DNA of 12,056 nucleotides from JBAXXL01 sp037127915. GTDB taxonomy: Bacteria > Bacteroidota > Ignavibacteria > Kapaibacteriales > UBA2268. Within the stretch, counting starts at the first letter, position 1. Each line of letters starts with the position of its first letter. The notes under the pieces are model-generated. The model saw only the letters and a program-made list of their open reading frames with translations, did not search any database and was not told where the DNA came from. Of the stretch, positions 1-7,194 are shown piece by piece. A program made the translations under genes and the position numbers. The stretch is taken from contig JBAXXL010000075.1 of NCBI GenBank assembly GCA_037127915.1, positions 1 to 12,056 of the forward strand. Reading direction: 5' to 3'.

Positions 1-10
1 TTTCTTCGCA

Positions 11-38
11 TTGACCATTGACAATTAACAATTTACCA
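11..38. repeat. Degenerate 7-bp-phased repeat downstream of the small secreted gene
   Basis: Four consecutive heptamers of one pattern: TTGACCA, TTGACAA, TTAACAA, TTTACCA. They lie 9-36 bp after the stop codon. The identical array follows the giant gene at 7159-7186. This resembles the short tandemly repeated (STRR-type) heptamer sequences found between genes in several bacterial groups. Role unknown. Confidence 0.6.
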
Positions 39-46
39 TTATTCTT

Positions 47-1384
47 TTATCGCGCCACCACAAATCTCTTCGCGATGCTCTTATCTTTCATCTGGATAAC
101 TATACTGTATGTTCCATTAGGAAGCGATTCACAGTTTATTTGCAGTTTGGTCTCACCTTGCGGTAAATTACCTTTATATGCTGAAATCAGCTCATTGCCT
201 TGCAAATCATAAACTTTAATATCTGAGTCTGTAGTTGTGGAAAAATTGATTTGCAATTCGATTTTATTTTTAGTAGGGTTAGGATAAATTGATATATTAT
301 AATCCTCACCAGTTTTTAATTCAGTTGCGGCTTTGGCTGAGAGTACCGCATTTGTTGAATAATTGACAGCCGTTATAATTTTATCTGAAAATATATCTTG
401 GATTTCCGAACAATCGAAATTCTCATACAAATCATTCTTCGGATTATAGGCTTTGAAAGTAATTGCTTCGTCCGCACTGGCACCATCAATTTCGTATGTA
501 TTTTCATCGTCTGCAAATATGGTTACTGCCGCTTTGCCATTTTCTACCAAACCGGAGCCAATAAGTTCACCATTGGTATTATAAGCACCGATTTCATATT
601 CGTCAGGTAAAGTAGTTTCAATGATTATGTTCATATTGTATGGACTGGATTTGGTTATCAGATGCGTTGGTAATTTGACTAATTCATCTATACTACGCTT
701 TCCACTGCCATCAGGATAATCCAGAGTGTCTGCTGAAGTCATATATATCATATACCCTGCACCGGGTTTCATATTGCCGATTAGATTTATATTCTTTGAT
801 GGCAGGTACATTAAACCCGCAGAGTTTTTTGCAATTACCATATTCGACACTATACCGGCTAAAGCAGTTACGATAGACTGCTCAGTTTTCCGTGTATATG
901 CTATCATATTCCAGCCCTTAGCTAAGTAAAGCAATGAATCCTTAGGGAGCGGGATACCGGTTATGTCGAGCGTATCATTATTCTTCATATAAAGCATATA
1001 GCCCTGACGGGTGTTCCATATTTTGATAAGGTCTATTGATTTTGATGGCAAATACATTAATCCGGCAGAATTTTTCGCTATCACCAAACTATCGGCAACT
1101 GGTTTAAGCACAACTTTTATGCTATCGTTCTCTGGTACGATATAAGTTGAAATCATATTCCAACCTTTGGCGAGAGGGATGGTGTGGGTGGCTACTGCGA
1201 ATGAACTTGTTATTAGTTTTGTTCTATTCCCGACAGCATCGAAAGTAAACGACAAACTATCACCGTTTGAATATTTCACCGATACTAAACGATTCAAATT
1301 ATCGTAGTGGTAATAGTTCTTATTGGTTTGTGCGAGAGCCGTCGATGAGATTACGACTAAAAAGATTATTATTAATTTATACAT
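47..1384 (-). CDS. Secreted protein with two YD repeats, paired KGWNMIS modules and a T9SS type A sorting domain
   Basis: A 445-residue protein, probably exported by Sec and then moved across the outer membrane by T9SS. Residues 1-19 (MYKLIIIFLVVISSTALAQ) form a clear signal peptide with likely cleavage at ALA|Q, which supports the ATG at 1384. Residues 24-56 look like two RHS/YD repeats (YHYDNLNRL, FTFDAVGNR). Residues 70-152 and 153-226 are two related modules of about 80 residues, each with LAKGWNMI, NSAGLMYLPSK and GYMxYM. Residues 250-310 are a beta-rich domain (EIGAYNTNGELIGSG). Residues 363-445 are the sorting domain, with IYPNPTKN, VYDLQG, LPxGxY and a basic end (KRFVVAR). The gene starts 20 bp after the stop of the RHS gene in another frame, so the two are probably cotranscribed. 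The upstream sequence is A-rich with no strong Shine-Dalgarno. From residue 67 on it is about 81% identical to the end of the protein at 7195-12056. The domain reading is solid; the role is unknown. It does not look like a cytoplasmic immunity protein. Confidence 0.9.
   Translation of the reverse strand: MYKLIIIFLVVISSTALAQTNKNYYHYDNLNRLVSVKYSNGDSLSFTFDAVGNRTKLITSSFAVATHTIPLAKGWNMISTYIVPENDSIKVVLKPVADSLVIAKNSAGLMYLPSKSIDLIKIWNTRQGYMLYMKNNDTLDITGIPLPKDSLLYLAKGWNMIAYTRKTEQSIVTALAGIVSNMVIAKNSAGLMYLPSKNINLIGNMKPGAGYMIYMTSADTLDYPDGSGKRSIDELVKLPTHLITKSSPYNMNIIIETTLPDEYEIGAYNTNGELIGSGLVENGKAAVTIFADDENTYEIDGASADEAITFKAYNPKNDLYENFDCSEIQDIFSDKIITAVNYSTNAVLSAKAATELKTGEDYNISIYPNPTKNKIELQINFSTTTDSDIKVYDLQGNELISAYKGNLPQGETKLQINCESLPNGTYSIVIQMKDKSIAKRFVVAR
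707..1177 (-). repeat. Two tandem KGWNMIS modules in the small secreted protein
   Basis: Two adjacent coding repeats of about 82-83 residues, recognisable at DNA level (the GATGGCA...TACATTAA stretch recurs at 798 and 1044, 246 bp apart). Each module encodes LAKGWNMI at its start, AKNSAGLMYLPSK in the middle and GYM-YM before DTLD. Each module is closer to its positional partner in the giant gene (7855-8325) than to its neighbour, so the pair arose first and was then duplicated as a block. Function unknown; probably a structural beta module preceding the sorting region. Confidence 0.85.
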
Positions 1385-1404
1385 TTTTATTTCTCTTGAA
1401 TGTT

Positions 1405-4400
1405 CTATTTCTTAAATAAGTAATTAGTTCTATTAAAAGGTTGGGTAAACTTTTTTGAATTATCTTTTACTAAATTCCAACTGCCTTGTCCGATTGATTT
1501 AATAATCTTAACTCCAAAGTTCCCAGTTTGCTTAGCCGAATTAATATACGAACTTTTTTGAAGCAGATTATTTGGAATAGCTTTTGCTACTCCGATCCAA
1601 TCCTTTGTACTGCCCTTAGCAACGACACTTAATGCAGTGGTGAATTCATCGAATTTATTCTTATTAAAAACTTCTCTACCTAAATCTGTATTTTCTGTAG
1701 CAGCAGCAACAGCCAACCACGAAGCATCAAACTTAGCATAATCCTTAACAATGTTTAATGCTCTTGTTGGATTCCAATTTTTTATTCTGATGATATGAAT
1801 TAGTATTTCGGCATCGCCAACTGCGCCCTTTAATTCATTTGCTTTTTGAAATACATTACCATCAACATCCACCAAACCTACTGGGTTATCTCCACCATAA
1901 ACATACAAATTTGCATCCCAATTCTGGTCTTCGCTGATAAATCTTCCAAGTTCAGAGTCATAATATCTTGCGCGTATATAGTATAAACCATTTCCTTCAT
2001 CTATAATTCCATGGTTACCCAAAAAGCGGAACTTATTATTATCATTTGTCGGCTCTGTTGAATTTAGGCATTTCCCATAAACGTCATAGTTATATTTATG
2101 TGTAATGCTTTGGTTGGCGTCTGTCATAGCTATTACACTACCTCGAATGTCCGAATGATACCAATTTGTAGTAGTGCCGTCATTTTTAATTCTGCTTATC
2201 AGCCCCATACCATATATATAATACGTCTTTGTACCAGTAGCTGAATCCTTTTCCATCAGTATTTGGCTCATTTGGTTATCACCATTCAGAGTGTATTTCG
2301 TTACTGTGCCATTTCTTCGAGCTATTGTTCTGTTCAGGAATACATCATAATCAAAACTTGAAGTGTTCGTTCCACTTTTTATACTTTTTAGCTTGCTATC
2401 CACATCAAAAGTAAAGCTCGTTGATGGAGTGCCGGTTTCAGTTAATTGGTTTCCATTATTATCATAAGTGTAGCTGTAATCCGTTGAAGATGTTAGTCTA
2501 TTTGCCTGATTATAATTGTAATCAACTTTGTCGGATGATAAGCCCGCAATTGACAAAGGTTCTTTATATTCCACAGCAACGTGATTCCCAATCTCGTCCA
2601 AAGTAAATTTATAGGATGCGATAATTTCACCATTTGATTTCTTGTTTATAAGTTCAGTCAATCTCCCGCCACTATCATAGCGATACTTTGTAACTGTACT
2701 ATTGCCATTGACAACAGAATCGAGTGTTCCATCCGCAAGATAATAATAATTCGTAGCTCTGTTATTCCAATCAGTAACCGACTTCAATAAATTATCATCC
2801 CAGTATTGGTAAGTAACGGTTTTATTCCCCGGATACACAATTGACGAAATATTACTTCCCAAATCGTATTTGAAAGTTATAGTATCACCGCTCATAGAAT
2901 TGTAATATTTTATAACTCTATTCAATGAATCGTACTTATACTGCACATTTGGTCCGCTTGTATATTTTGCCTGATTCAAAGTTCCGTTTTTAAAGTATGT
3001 AAATCCACAACTTTTAGCTCCGGTAATACTATTTAACCTGCTGGTTGAGTCATAAGCAAAATTGAAGACATCGCCTTTTGGTGTAGTACGGCTTGATATC
3101 AAGCCATCTTTATTGTAATCATAAGATGTCTGATTATTTAATGGATTTTTGATGCTTCTGAATAAATCAGTAGAATCATAATTAAATTGAGTACTATTAT
3201 TCTTTGGGTCAGTTAAGCTAATTAAATTATCGTTCTTATCATAAGTATATTTTGTCTGATTACTCATAGGGTCTATTACTTTGCTTACCAAATCATTGTT
3301 CAAATATTCATATTGAGTTTTTTGACTTTTAGGATTACTACTGCTTGCCAGCCTGCTGATATTGTCATAATCAAATGTGGATGAATAATTTAGATTGTCG
3401 GTAATTTTATTTACATCTCCATAACTATTGTAAGCATAGGTAGTAGTTCGGTTAAGCGGGTCTTTAATCGTTTTTACAGTACCATTGGTATTATATGTAA
3501 ACGAAACAGTTGCTCGTGGTGTCTGCATTGAGGTTAGATTGCCGTTTGCATCATAGTTATTAGTATAAGTTTTATTTCGTGGGTCAATATATTGAGTTAC
3601 ATCATTTGTTTTATTATACTGATACTGATGAATAATATTATATGGTTGCGTTATTTTTTTCACATTGCCCTTGTAATCATATTGATACTTCGACCAATAT
3701 CCACAGGCATCAGTAACTTTCGTCGGCAGAGTTTTGTTTGTGGTATCACTGTATTCATATAACGTTATTTCTTTATTAGGAGAGGTCGTCTTTTTAATAT
3801 TTCCAAAATTAGCTTTATCATATTCAATTTTTGTTATATTTCCAAGTTGGTCGGTTATTTGACTTGTAGTTGCTGATTGCTTTGTTATTACTAAACTTCC
3901 AGGTAAGCCGCTAACAGATTGAGATGCAATTTTCAAATCGTTATAGCTGTTTTCAATCCAGTTACCTTTTGGAAGTTTGATTTTTTTTAGAAGGTGAATT
4001 CTGTTTGTATCCGTGACGTAGGTATAGTGAGTAGTGTCTCCGGCAAGATTTATATATGTTACTAAATTATTATCAGGGTAATTGTAAATAAATTCTACTT
4101 TTCTTCCTGTGTAATCTAATACATTTTTAATAAAACTTGGCCAATTGCTATTCGCCGGATAATATTCAAAAGTTAATGAACGATTCTCAGGATTTGTTAC
4201 TTTTGTAAGCCGCTGATTAGCATCATAAGTAAGAACCAATTCATTGTTATTCCTATCTTTAATGCTTTTTAAGTACCAAATATATGAATTGCTTACTAAC
4301 TCTTGAAATTTATAAACCGTCTGAGATTTTGTTATAAGATAATAGAATCCGCTTGCAGTATAAAGCGAGTCGTAATTACCGGGATTTAAAGGTTTGTATT

Positions 4401-6726
4401 TATTATTATCATATTTATAATATCCAATATTTCCATCCGGATGATGAGCAATTACTTTATCTACAAGTTTTTCGATTATAAATGAGTAATTGTGTAACCA
4501 GGCAACGCCTACTGATGCTGGAACCGGTCTATATGTATTAGTATTTGGCGTGCTGTACATGTGCTCAAAAACCAAATCAAAACTTGCTCCAGGAATTGAA
4601 AATGACGTTTTATCATAATGAGAGAATGTTTCATTTATAGGGTTAATGCCTACCCCGACTTCAGGTTGTGAATCAAGCCAATTTACATAAGCAAAGTCAT
4701 ATACTACGGGAGTATAGATTACGGTTACTACAACATTATTTCCAGCATTATTGAGAATATTTATTAGCCCTAATCTATTTCCTTGTGGTGCTGTACCGGA
4801 TATTTGAATATTAACTGTTTGATTTGATTGTAACTCTCCGCTTTGAACAGACATATTTACCCATGGTGTTTTCCACATATCCGGAACCGACCATGATAAA
4901 TATCCGCCACCGGAATTGGTAAGGCTTAATACACTTGTACCTGTATTACTAACGATGATTGTATCTGAAGAAATTGTAACTTTAGGCGGGTTTCCTTCAA
5001 TTTTTATTAAACCTCTTGGTGGTGAATAATTGCTCCAATCTGAATTTTTGTAATAGCTAACAGACCAATAAACTGTGTCATTGTAACTAATATCATTCCA
5101 ATTCTTAAGCCATCCTTCATTTGTTGAAGATTCTGTTTTACCGGTAATTTCATCACCAAAAAATTTAGTAGCCATAAATTTGTCTTTAAAGACTTGAATA
5201 TTGTACTTCGTTGCACCAGAAACAGCTTGCCACTTAAAAATCGGCATAGTTGTATGCTGTGTCAAAGCATTTGGAGTTATTAAAATAACAGGAGGGGTGT
5301 TTATGGTTATATCAGAACCATTATCAGAACCAATTAATTCCGGGGATGTAGAAATAATACGAATTCTATATTTAGTCCCATTTGATAATGAGTCAGGCAA
5401 TTTTACAAGTTTCTTTCCTGATGTAGTGCCTGTGATATCGGCAAGTTGCAGAGAATTAGCAAAATCACCCTGAGAATTTGACATTTGGATATAAAAATGA
5501 TTACCGTTATTCAAAGGTCCATTTGTAACTACATATTCTACTTCTACATATTCGCCTTTTATAAAACTATTTTTAGTAATGTTACAATCAATTGATTTTG
5601 TGGGATTGGAAGTTGAAGACAAAGCAACCGAGTTAGAAGTCCCACTCGATACTGAACCAAACTTAGAACCGGATGCAATTGATTTAAATGCGTATCTCTG
5701 TGTTGTAGTTCCATCTCCGACCTGTCCATAATAATTATATCCTGTTCCCCAAAGCGTGCTATCTGTTTTCACAGCAGAAGAATGTCTTTCTCCGCAAGCA
5801 ATATCCATCCAAGTTGTTAAATTTCCTACTTGTCCGGGTATAATTCGACCCTCTTCAGTACCATCACCGAAAGTTCCATACAAATTGTTTCCCCATGCCC
5901 ATAGAGTATTATTTGTTTTAAGTCCTAATGTATAATCCACACCACAAGCAATCTTCTTCCAATCAGTACTTGTTCCAATTTTTTTTGGTGACAATCTATT
6001 TGTTGTTGAATTATCACCAAGTTGACCATAGTAATTATAACCCCATGCCCATAGAGTACCATCTGATTTAATTGCATAACTTGATTGGGATGAACTGCTT
6101 GAAAATACAGACTTCCAATTTGTTTCAGTACCTATTTTTACTGGCGTAGTCTTCGCTTCTGTCGTTCCGTCTCCTATTTGCCCTCTGCTATTATAACCCC
6201 ACGCCCATAAAGTACCATCGGTTTTTATGGCTAGAGTATGACAACCACCGCATGCAATTGCTTTCCAATTTGTTCCGGTTCCTATTCTCGTTGGTACTAG
6301 TTGGTCGGATGTTGCACCGGTACCTAAACTGCCCCATCCCCAATAACCCCAAGACCAAATTGTTCCATCCGATTTTAAACCTATTGAAAATCCATCACCT
6401 GCCGATATACAACTCCACGTTTTATCTTTTCCAATTTTGACTGGAGATAACTTTTCATTTGTTGTACTATCGCCTAACTGACTGTCACCATTAGACCCCC
6501 AAGCCCAAAGTGTACCATCCGGTTTAATCGCTAATGTGTGTTGAAGACCCGAAGTAATAAACTTCCAGTCAGAAGTACTAACTTCTGTAGGAGTAAGTCT
6601 ATCGGTAGTTGAACCATCACCAATTTGACCTATATTATTTGAACCCCAACCAAAGTGAGTATAAGAATAAGTAATACTAATATTACTAAAAAGAGCTAAG
6701 AAAATAATAAAAATTACTTTTTTCAT
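1405..6726 (-). CDS. Exported RCC1-propeller RHS/YD-repeat protein with a polymorphic-toxin-like C-terminus
   Basis: A 1773-residue protein. The ATG at 6726 is chosen because a signal peptide begins there (MKKVIFIIFLALF, then SITYS); an in-frame TTG at 6792 would bury it behind 22 polar residues. Residues 24-376 hold seven RCC1 blades (repeated LWAWG then GQxGDG), and the last strand (NSVALSS) probably closes the ring. Next come an Ig-like domain (about 380-478), an FN3-like domain (480-577, FKWQAVSGATKYNIQV) and a BACON-like domain (580-675). Residues 690-800 match the N-terminal RHS segment (SIPGASFDLVFEHMYS, GVAWLHNYSF). About 25-30 YD repeats fill 830-1490. The RHS core lies at about 1515-1623: YHSDIRGSV, LYYIRARYYDSELGRFISED, DNPVGLVDVDG. 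RHS shells usually encase a C-terminal effector released by self-cleavage at DPxG; here the motif reads DVDG. Residues 1624-1773 match no family I recognise. There is no T9SS sorting domain. The next gene starts 20 bp on. Export and a toxin or adhesin role are inferred. Confidence 0.92.
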   Translation of the reverse strand: MKKVIFIIFLALFSNISITYSYTHFGWGSNNIGQIGDGSTTDRLTPTEVSTSDWKFITSGLQHTLAIKPDGTLWAWGSNGDSQLGDSTTNEKLSPVKIGKDKTWSCISAGDGFSIGLKSDGTIWSWGYWGWGSLGTGATSDQLVPTRIGTGTNWKAIACGGCHTLAIKTDGTLWAWGYNSRGQIGDGTTEAKTTPVKIGTETNWKSVFSSSSSQSSYAIKSDGTLWAWGYNYYGQLGDNSTTNRLSPKKIGTSTDWKKIACGVDYTLGLKTNNTLWAWGNNLYGTFGDGTEEGRIIPGQVGNLTTWMDIACGERHSSAVKTDSTLWGTGYNYYGQVGDGTTTQRYAFKSIASGSKFGSVSSGTSNSVALSSTSNPTKSIDCNITKNSFIKGEYVEVEYVVTNGPLNNGNHFYIQMSNSQGDFANSLQLADITGTTSGKKLVKLPDSLSNGTKYRIRIISTSPELIGSDNGSDITINTPPVILITPNALTQHTTMPIFKWQAVSGATKYNIQVFKDKFMATKFFGDEITGKTESSTNEGWLKNWNDISYNDTVYWSVSYYKNSDWSNYSPPRGLIKIEGNPPKVTISSDTIIVSNTGTSVLSLTNSGGGYLSWSVPDMWKTPWVNMSVQSGELQSNQTVNIQISGTAPQGNRLGLINILNNAGNNVVVTVIYTPVVYDFAYVNWLDSQPEVGVGINPINETFSHYDKTSFSIPGASFDLVFEHMYSTPNTNTYRPVPASVGVAWLHNYSFIIEKLVDKVIAHHPDGNIGYYKYDNNKYKPLNPGNYDSLYTASGFYYLITKSQTVYKFQELVSNSYIWYLKSIKDRNNNELVLTYDANQRLTKVTNPENRSLTFEYYPANSNWPSFIKNVLDYTGRKVEFIYNYPDNNLVTYINLAGDTTHYTYVTDTNRIHLLKKIKLPKGNWIENSYNDLKIASQSVSGLPGSLVITKQSATTSQITDQLGNITKIEYDKANFGNIKKTTSPNKEITLYEYSDTTNKTLPTKVTDACGYWSKYQYDYKGNVKKITQPYNIIHQYQYNKTNDVTQYIDPRNKTYTNNYDANGNLTSMQTPRATVSFTYNTNGTVKTIKDPLNRTTTYAYNSYGDVNKITDNLNYSSTFDYDNISRLASSSNPKSQKTQYEYLNNDLVSKVIDPMSNQTKYTYDKNDNLISLTDPKNNSTQFNYDSTDLFRSIKNPLNNQTSYDYNKDGLISSRTTPKGDVFNFAYDSTSRLNSITGAKSCGFTYFKNGTLNQAKYTSGPNVQYKYDSLNRVIKYYNSMSGDTITFKYDLGSNISSIVYPGNKTVTYQYWDDNLLKSVTDWNNRATNYYYLADGTLDSVVNGNSTVTKYRYDSGGRLTELINKKSNGEIIASYKFTLDEIGNHVAVEYKEPLSIAGLSSDKVDYNYNQANRLTSSTDYSYTYDNNGNQLTETGTPSTSFTFDVDSKLKSIKSGTNTSSFDYDVFLNRTIARRNGTVTKYTLNGDNQMSQILMEKDSATGTKTYYIYGMGLISRIKNDGTTTNWYHSDIRGSVIAMTDANQSITHKYNYDVYGKCLNSTEPTNDNNKFRFLGNHGIIDEGNGLYYIRARYYDSELGRFISEDQNWDANLYVYGGDNPVGLVDVDGNVFQKANELKGAVGDAEILIHIIRIKNWNPTRALNIVKDYAKFDASWLAVAAATENTDLGREVFNKNKFDEFTTALSVVAKGSTKDWIGVAKAIPNNLLQKSSYINSAKQTGNFGVKIIKSIGQGSWNLVKDNSKKFTQPFNRTNYLFKK

Positions 6727-6813
6727 AAAATACGCCAAAATATGTAAGAAATCTAAATTTAAATCTATATTTTTCGCAATAAAACTCTTCAAATTCCCCC
6801 GTCAGCACCTGCC

Positions 6814-6864
6814 TTTTGCCTAATGTGCAATTTTATAGAAGTATTACACTATTTGCAGGCAAAA
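6814..6864 (-). promoter_or_regulatory. Possible stem-loop in the leader of the RHS gene
   Basis: About 90-140 bp upstream of the ATG at 6726. TTTTGCC (6814-6820) pairs with GGCAAAA (6858-6864), and just inside it TGCAA (6826-6830) pairs with TTGCA (6853-6857). This leaves a 5-base bulge on one side and a 22-base loop. CCTGC at 6808-6812 could compete for GCAGG at 6855-6859. No known riboswitch class is recognised. It may be an RNA leader structure, an operator or chance. Confidence 0.3.
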
Positions 6865-7031
6865 AGTATGACTAAATTATGAATTATTTCCCTATTATTA
6901 CAATTTATTTATCAAAAAAACAATTAAAAAACTAATTATTTCTATCATATTTTAGATTTATGAATAAAATAGGTGTGGTGGTGTGGAATATTTTGCACAG
7001 TTCCAAATCAATTACGAATTACGAAGTTGGC

Positions 7032-7096
7032 GAAGCATTTGGGCTTGCCCAAATGAAGCTCCCATTGTACGCCACGCGGGCAAGCCCGCGTGCTTC
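7032..7096. repeat. Pair of inverted REP-like palindromes
   Basis: Unit 1 (7032-7055, plus) is GAAG followed by a perfect 9-bp stem, CATTTGGGC TT GCCCAAATG (7036-7055). Unit 2 (7073-7096, minus) is GAAG followed by CACGCGGGC TT GCCCGCGTG (stem 7073-7092). Both share a GAAGCA head and a GGGCTTGCCC core and face each other about 17 bp apart. The three base pairs between head and core differ on both sides in a compensated way (TTT/AAA against CGC/GCG). The head-plus-hairpin layout in inverted pairs resembles REP/BIME elements mobilised by RAYT transposases. No transposase is in the window. Confidence 0.7.
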
Positions 7097-7104
7097 CATA
7101 GGGT

Positions 7105-7134
7105 AAATAAAACCCCATGCTGAAGCATGGGGTT
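7105..7134 (-). terminator. Probable intrinsic terminator of the giant modular gene
   Basis: Read on the minus strand, a 10-bp perfect stem (AACCCCATGC / GCATGGGGTT) with a TTCA loop is followed by TTATTTA, so the transcript would end in a GC-rich hairpin and a short U-rich tract. It begins about 60 bp after the stop at 7195. The plus-strand exit is also pyrimidine-rich (CTTTCTTCTTCTTTC), but no plus-strand gene would use it. It could instead be a member of the palindrome family next to it. Confidence 0.6.
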
Positions 7135-7158
7135 GATCTTTCTTCTTCTTTCTTCGCA

Positions 7159-7186
7159 TTGACCATTGACAATTAACAATTTACCA
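7159..7186. repeat. Degenerate 7-bp-phased repeat downstream of the giant modular gene
   Basis: Same four heptamers as at 11-38, base for base, again 9-36 bp after a stop codon. It sits between the stop at 7195 and the terminator-like hairpin at 7105-7134. A second heptamer pair with a different unit, AATTACG twice, is at 7010-7023 in the same intergenic region. Confidence 0.6.
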
Positions 7187-7194
7187 TTATTCTT

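Larger units (their letters stand above)
1..1186 (-). repeat. Duplicated 3' cassette, copy A (C-terminal coding region plus downstream non-coding flank)
   Basis: Pairs with 7149-8334 at a constant offset of 7148 with no net indel. It encodes the last 379 residues of the small secreted protein, about 81% identical to the other copy (roughly 70 differences by hand count), plus 46 bp after the stop codon. Bases 1-55 are identical in both copies. Similarity stops abruptly near 1186, just upstream of the first KGWNMIS module. The left limit is outside the window. Confidence 0.93.
6727..7194. other. 468-bp intergenic region between the giant gene and the RHS gene
   Basis: No coding potential is seen. 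From the giant gene's stop leftward: a 7-bp-phased repeat (7159-7186), a terminator-like hairpin (7105-7134), two inverted REP-like palindromes (7032-7096), a short AATTACG direct repeat (7010-7023), then a very AT-rich stretch (about 6885-6960). The promoter of the RHS gene should lie in that stretch. One possible match to the Bacteroidota pattern (TTG, 21 bp, then TAATTTAG, read on the minus strand near 6873-6904) is weak and is not called. No strong Shine-Dalgarno precedes the ATG at 6726. Confidence 0.75.

Noticed and set aside
47..1384. Small gene as the immunity protein for the RHS tail
   Set aside because: Position fits, but it carries a signal peptide and a T9SS sorting domain, and over 80% of it is a module shared with an unrelated gene.
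47..1407. Small secreted gene as the frameshifted tail of the RHS gene
   Set aside because: It has its own ATG and signal peptide, and the RHS gene already ends after a complete core and tail. A historical split cannot be excluded, but there is no sign of a recent frameshift.
6727..6792. Upstream TTG start giving a 1795-residue RHS protein
   Set aside because: It would place 22 non-signal residues before a textbook signal peptide that begins at the ATG at 6726.
6727..7194. tRNA or known riboswitch in the intergenic region
   Set aside because: No cloverleaf, acceptor-stem pattern or recognised aptamer core was found; the hairpins are simple palindromes.
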